From an uncultured Candidatus Saccharibacteria bacterium (GTDB lineage: Bacteria > Patescibacteriota > Saccharimonadia > Saccharimonadales > Saccharimonadaceae), in contig CALIXB010000002.1 of NCBI GenBank assembly GCA_938046775.1, positions 1 to 5,532 of the forward strand: a stretch of 5,532 nucleotides of DNA, given 5' to 3'. Position 1 is the first letter of the stretch. Each line of letters opens with the position of its first letter. A program made the translations under genes and the position numbers. Below the pieces are notes generated by a model. It did no database searches. It had not been told where the DNA came from and worked only from the letters and a program-made list of their open reading frames with translations. Positions 5,450-5,532 of the stretch are shown here, one piece after another.

Positions 5450-5478
5450 ATTGTATCAAAAATAATAGCAATTGTCAA
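5450..5478 (-). promoter_or_regulatory. Strong consensus promoter upstream of the DUF2798-type gene
   Basis: On the minus strand a perfect TTGACA (5473-5478), a 17-base spacer and TACAAT (5450-5455) preceded by TGA make the best promoter in the window. The -35 begins four bases after the 3' CCA of tRNA-Val. The predicted start is near 5443, about 120 bases before the coding start. Confidence 0.8.
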
Positions 5479-5481
5479 AAA

Positions 5482-5532
5482 TGGTGGGAAATACAGGGCT
5501 CGAACCTGTGACCTCACGAATGTGAATCGTGC
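5482..5532 (-). tRNA. tRNA-Val (CAC), 5' part cut off by window edge
   Basis: The last 51 positions of a tRNA are present on the minus strand. They comprise position 26, the anticodon stem CACGA/TCGTG around the loop TTCACAT, variable region AGGTC, T-arm ACAGG-TTCGAGC-CCTGT, acceptor strand ATTTCCC, discriminator A and an encoded CCA. The anticodon CAC lies at 5522-5524 and reads GTG valine codons. The 5' acceptor strand and D-arm are beyond the window. No terminator is visible between its CCA end and the promoter that starts four bases later. Confidence 0.93.

Noticed and set aside
1..5532. UGA recoding to glycine (as in SR1/Gracilibacteria)
   Set aside because: All five genes are full length without needing in-frame TGA read as sense, and the tRNA-Gly present has a CCC anticodon. 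The lack of TGA stops among five genes is too small a sample to mean anything.
1..5532. CRISPR array, insertion sequence, toxin-antitoxin or defence island
   Set aside because: No regularly spaced repeats, transposase or recombinase motifs, terminal inverted repeats or nuclease motifs were found. The tRNA genes at the edges show no integrase or att-like duplication next to them.

Overview
This window is an ordinary chromosomal stretch of compact housekeeping and membrane-protein genes. It holds five complete protein genes, one complete tRNA gene and two tRNA genes cut by the window edges. The likely source is a bacterium of the Candidate Phyla Radiation, most probably a Candidatus Saccharibacteria (TM7) relative. 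That placement is inferred from gene style (390-residue RarA, TypA beginning MKDASKIRNIAIIAHVDHGKT, small lineage-type membrane proteins) and tight spacing. It was not tested by phylogeny. All five reading frames are intact under the standard bacterial code and end in TAA or TAG, so UGA recoding (as in SR1/Gracilibacteria) is not indicated.

Layout from left to right: (1) a partial tRNA-Phe(GAA) on the minus strand and a complete tRNA-Gly(CCC) on the plus strand diverge from a 72-base gap with interleaved promoters. (2) A bidirectional hairpin terminator separates tRNA-Gly from a convergent minus-strand slipin (SPFH/stomatin-like membrane protein). (3) A short divergent region with a CTAG-containing dyad separates slipin from rarA on the plus strand; the rarA promoter is placed so that its mRNA would be leaderless. 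(4) A four-TM protein resembling DUF2569, with a Pro/Gln-rich tail, follows rarA; an extended -10 promoter overlaps the rarA stop codon. (5) A strong bidirectional terminator lies between that gene and convergent typA (minus strand), a ribosome-associated translational GTPase. (6) The typA promoter sits directly behind a minus-strand gene for a tandem DUF2798-type membrane protein, and a hairpin lies between the typA Shine-Dalgarno and its conserved ATG. (7) The DUF2798 gene has a long leader with a consensus promoter and an internal terminator-like hairpin, so it is either attenuated or preceded by a small RNA. (8) A partial tRNA-Val(CAC) on the minus strand closes the window.

The genes do not form a pathway. 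RarA acts at stalled replication forks, TypA on ribosomes, slipin in membrane organisation, and the two small multi-TM proteins have unknown roles. Nearly every gene appears to have its own promoter, commonly an extended -10 (TGnTATAAT-like). I found no mobile element, CRISPR array, toxin-antitoxin pair or defence system. The regulatory leaders of typA and the DUF2798 gene and the leaderless start of rarA are the parts most worth a second look.
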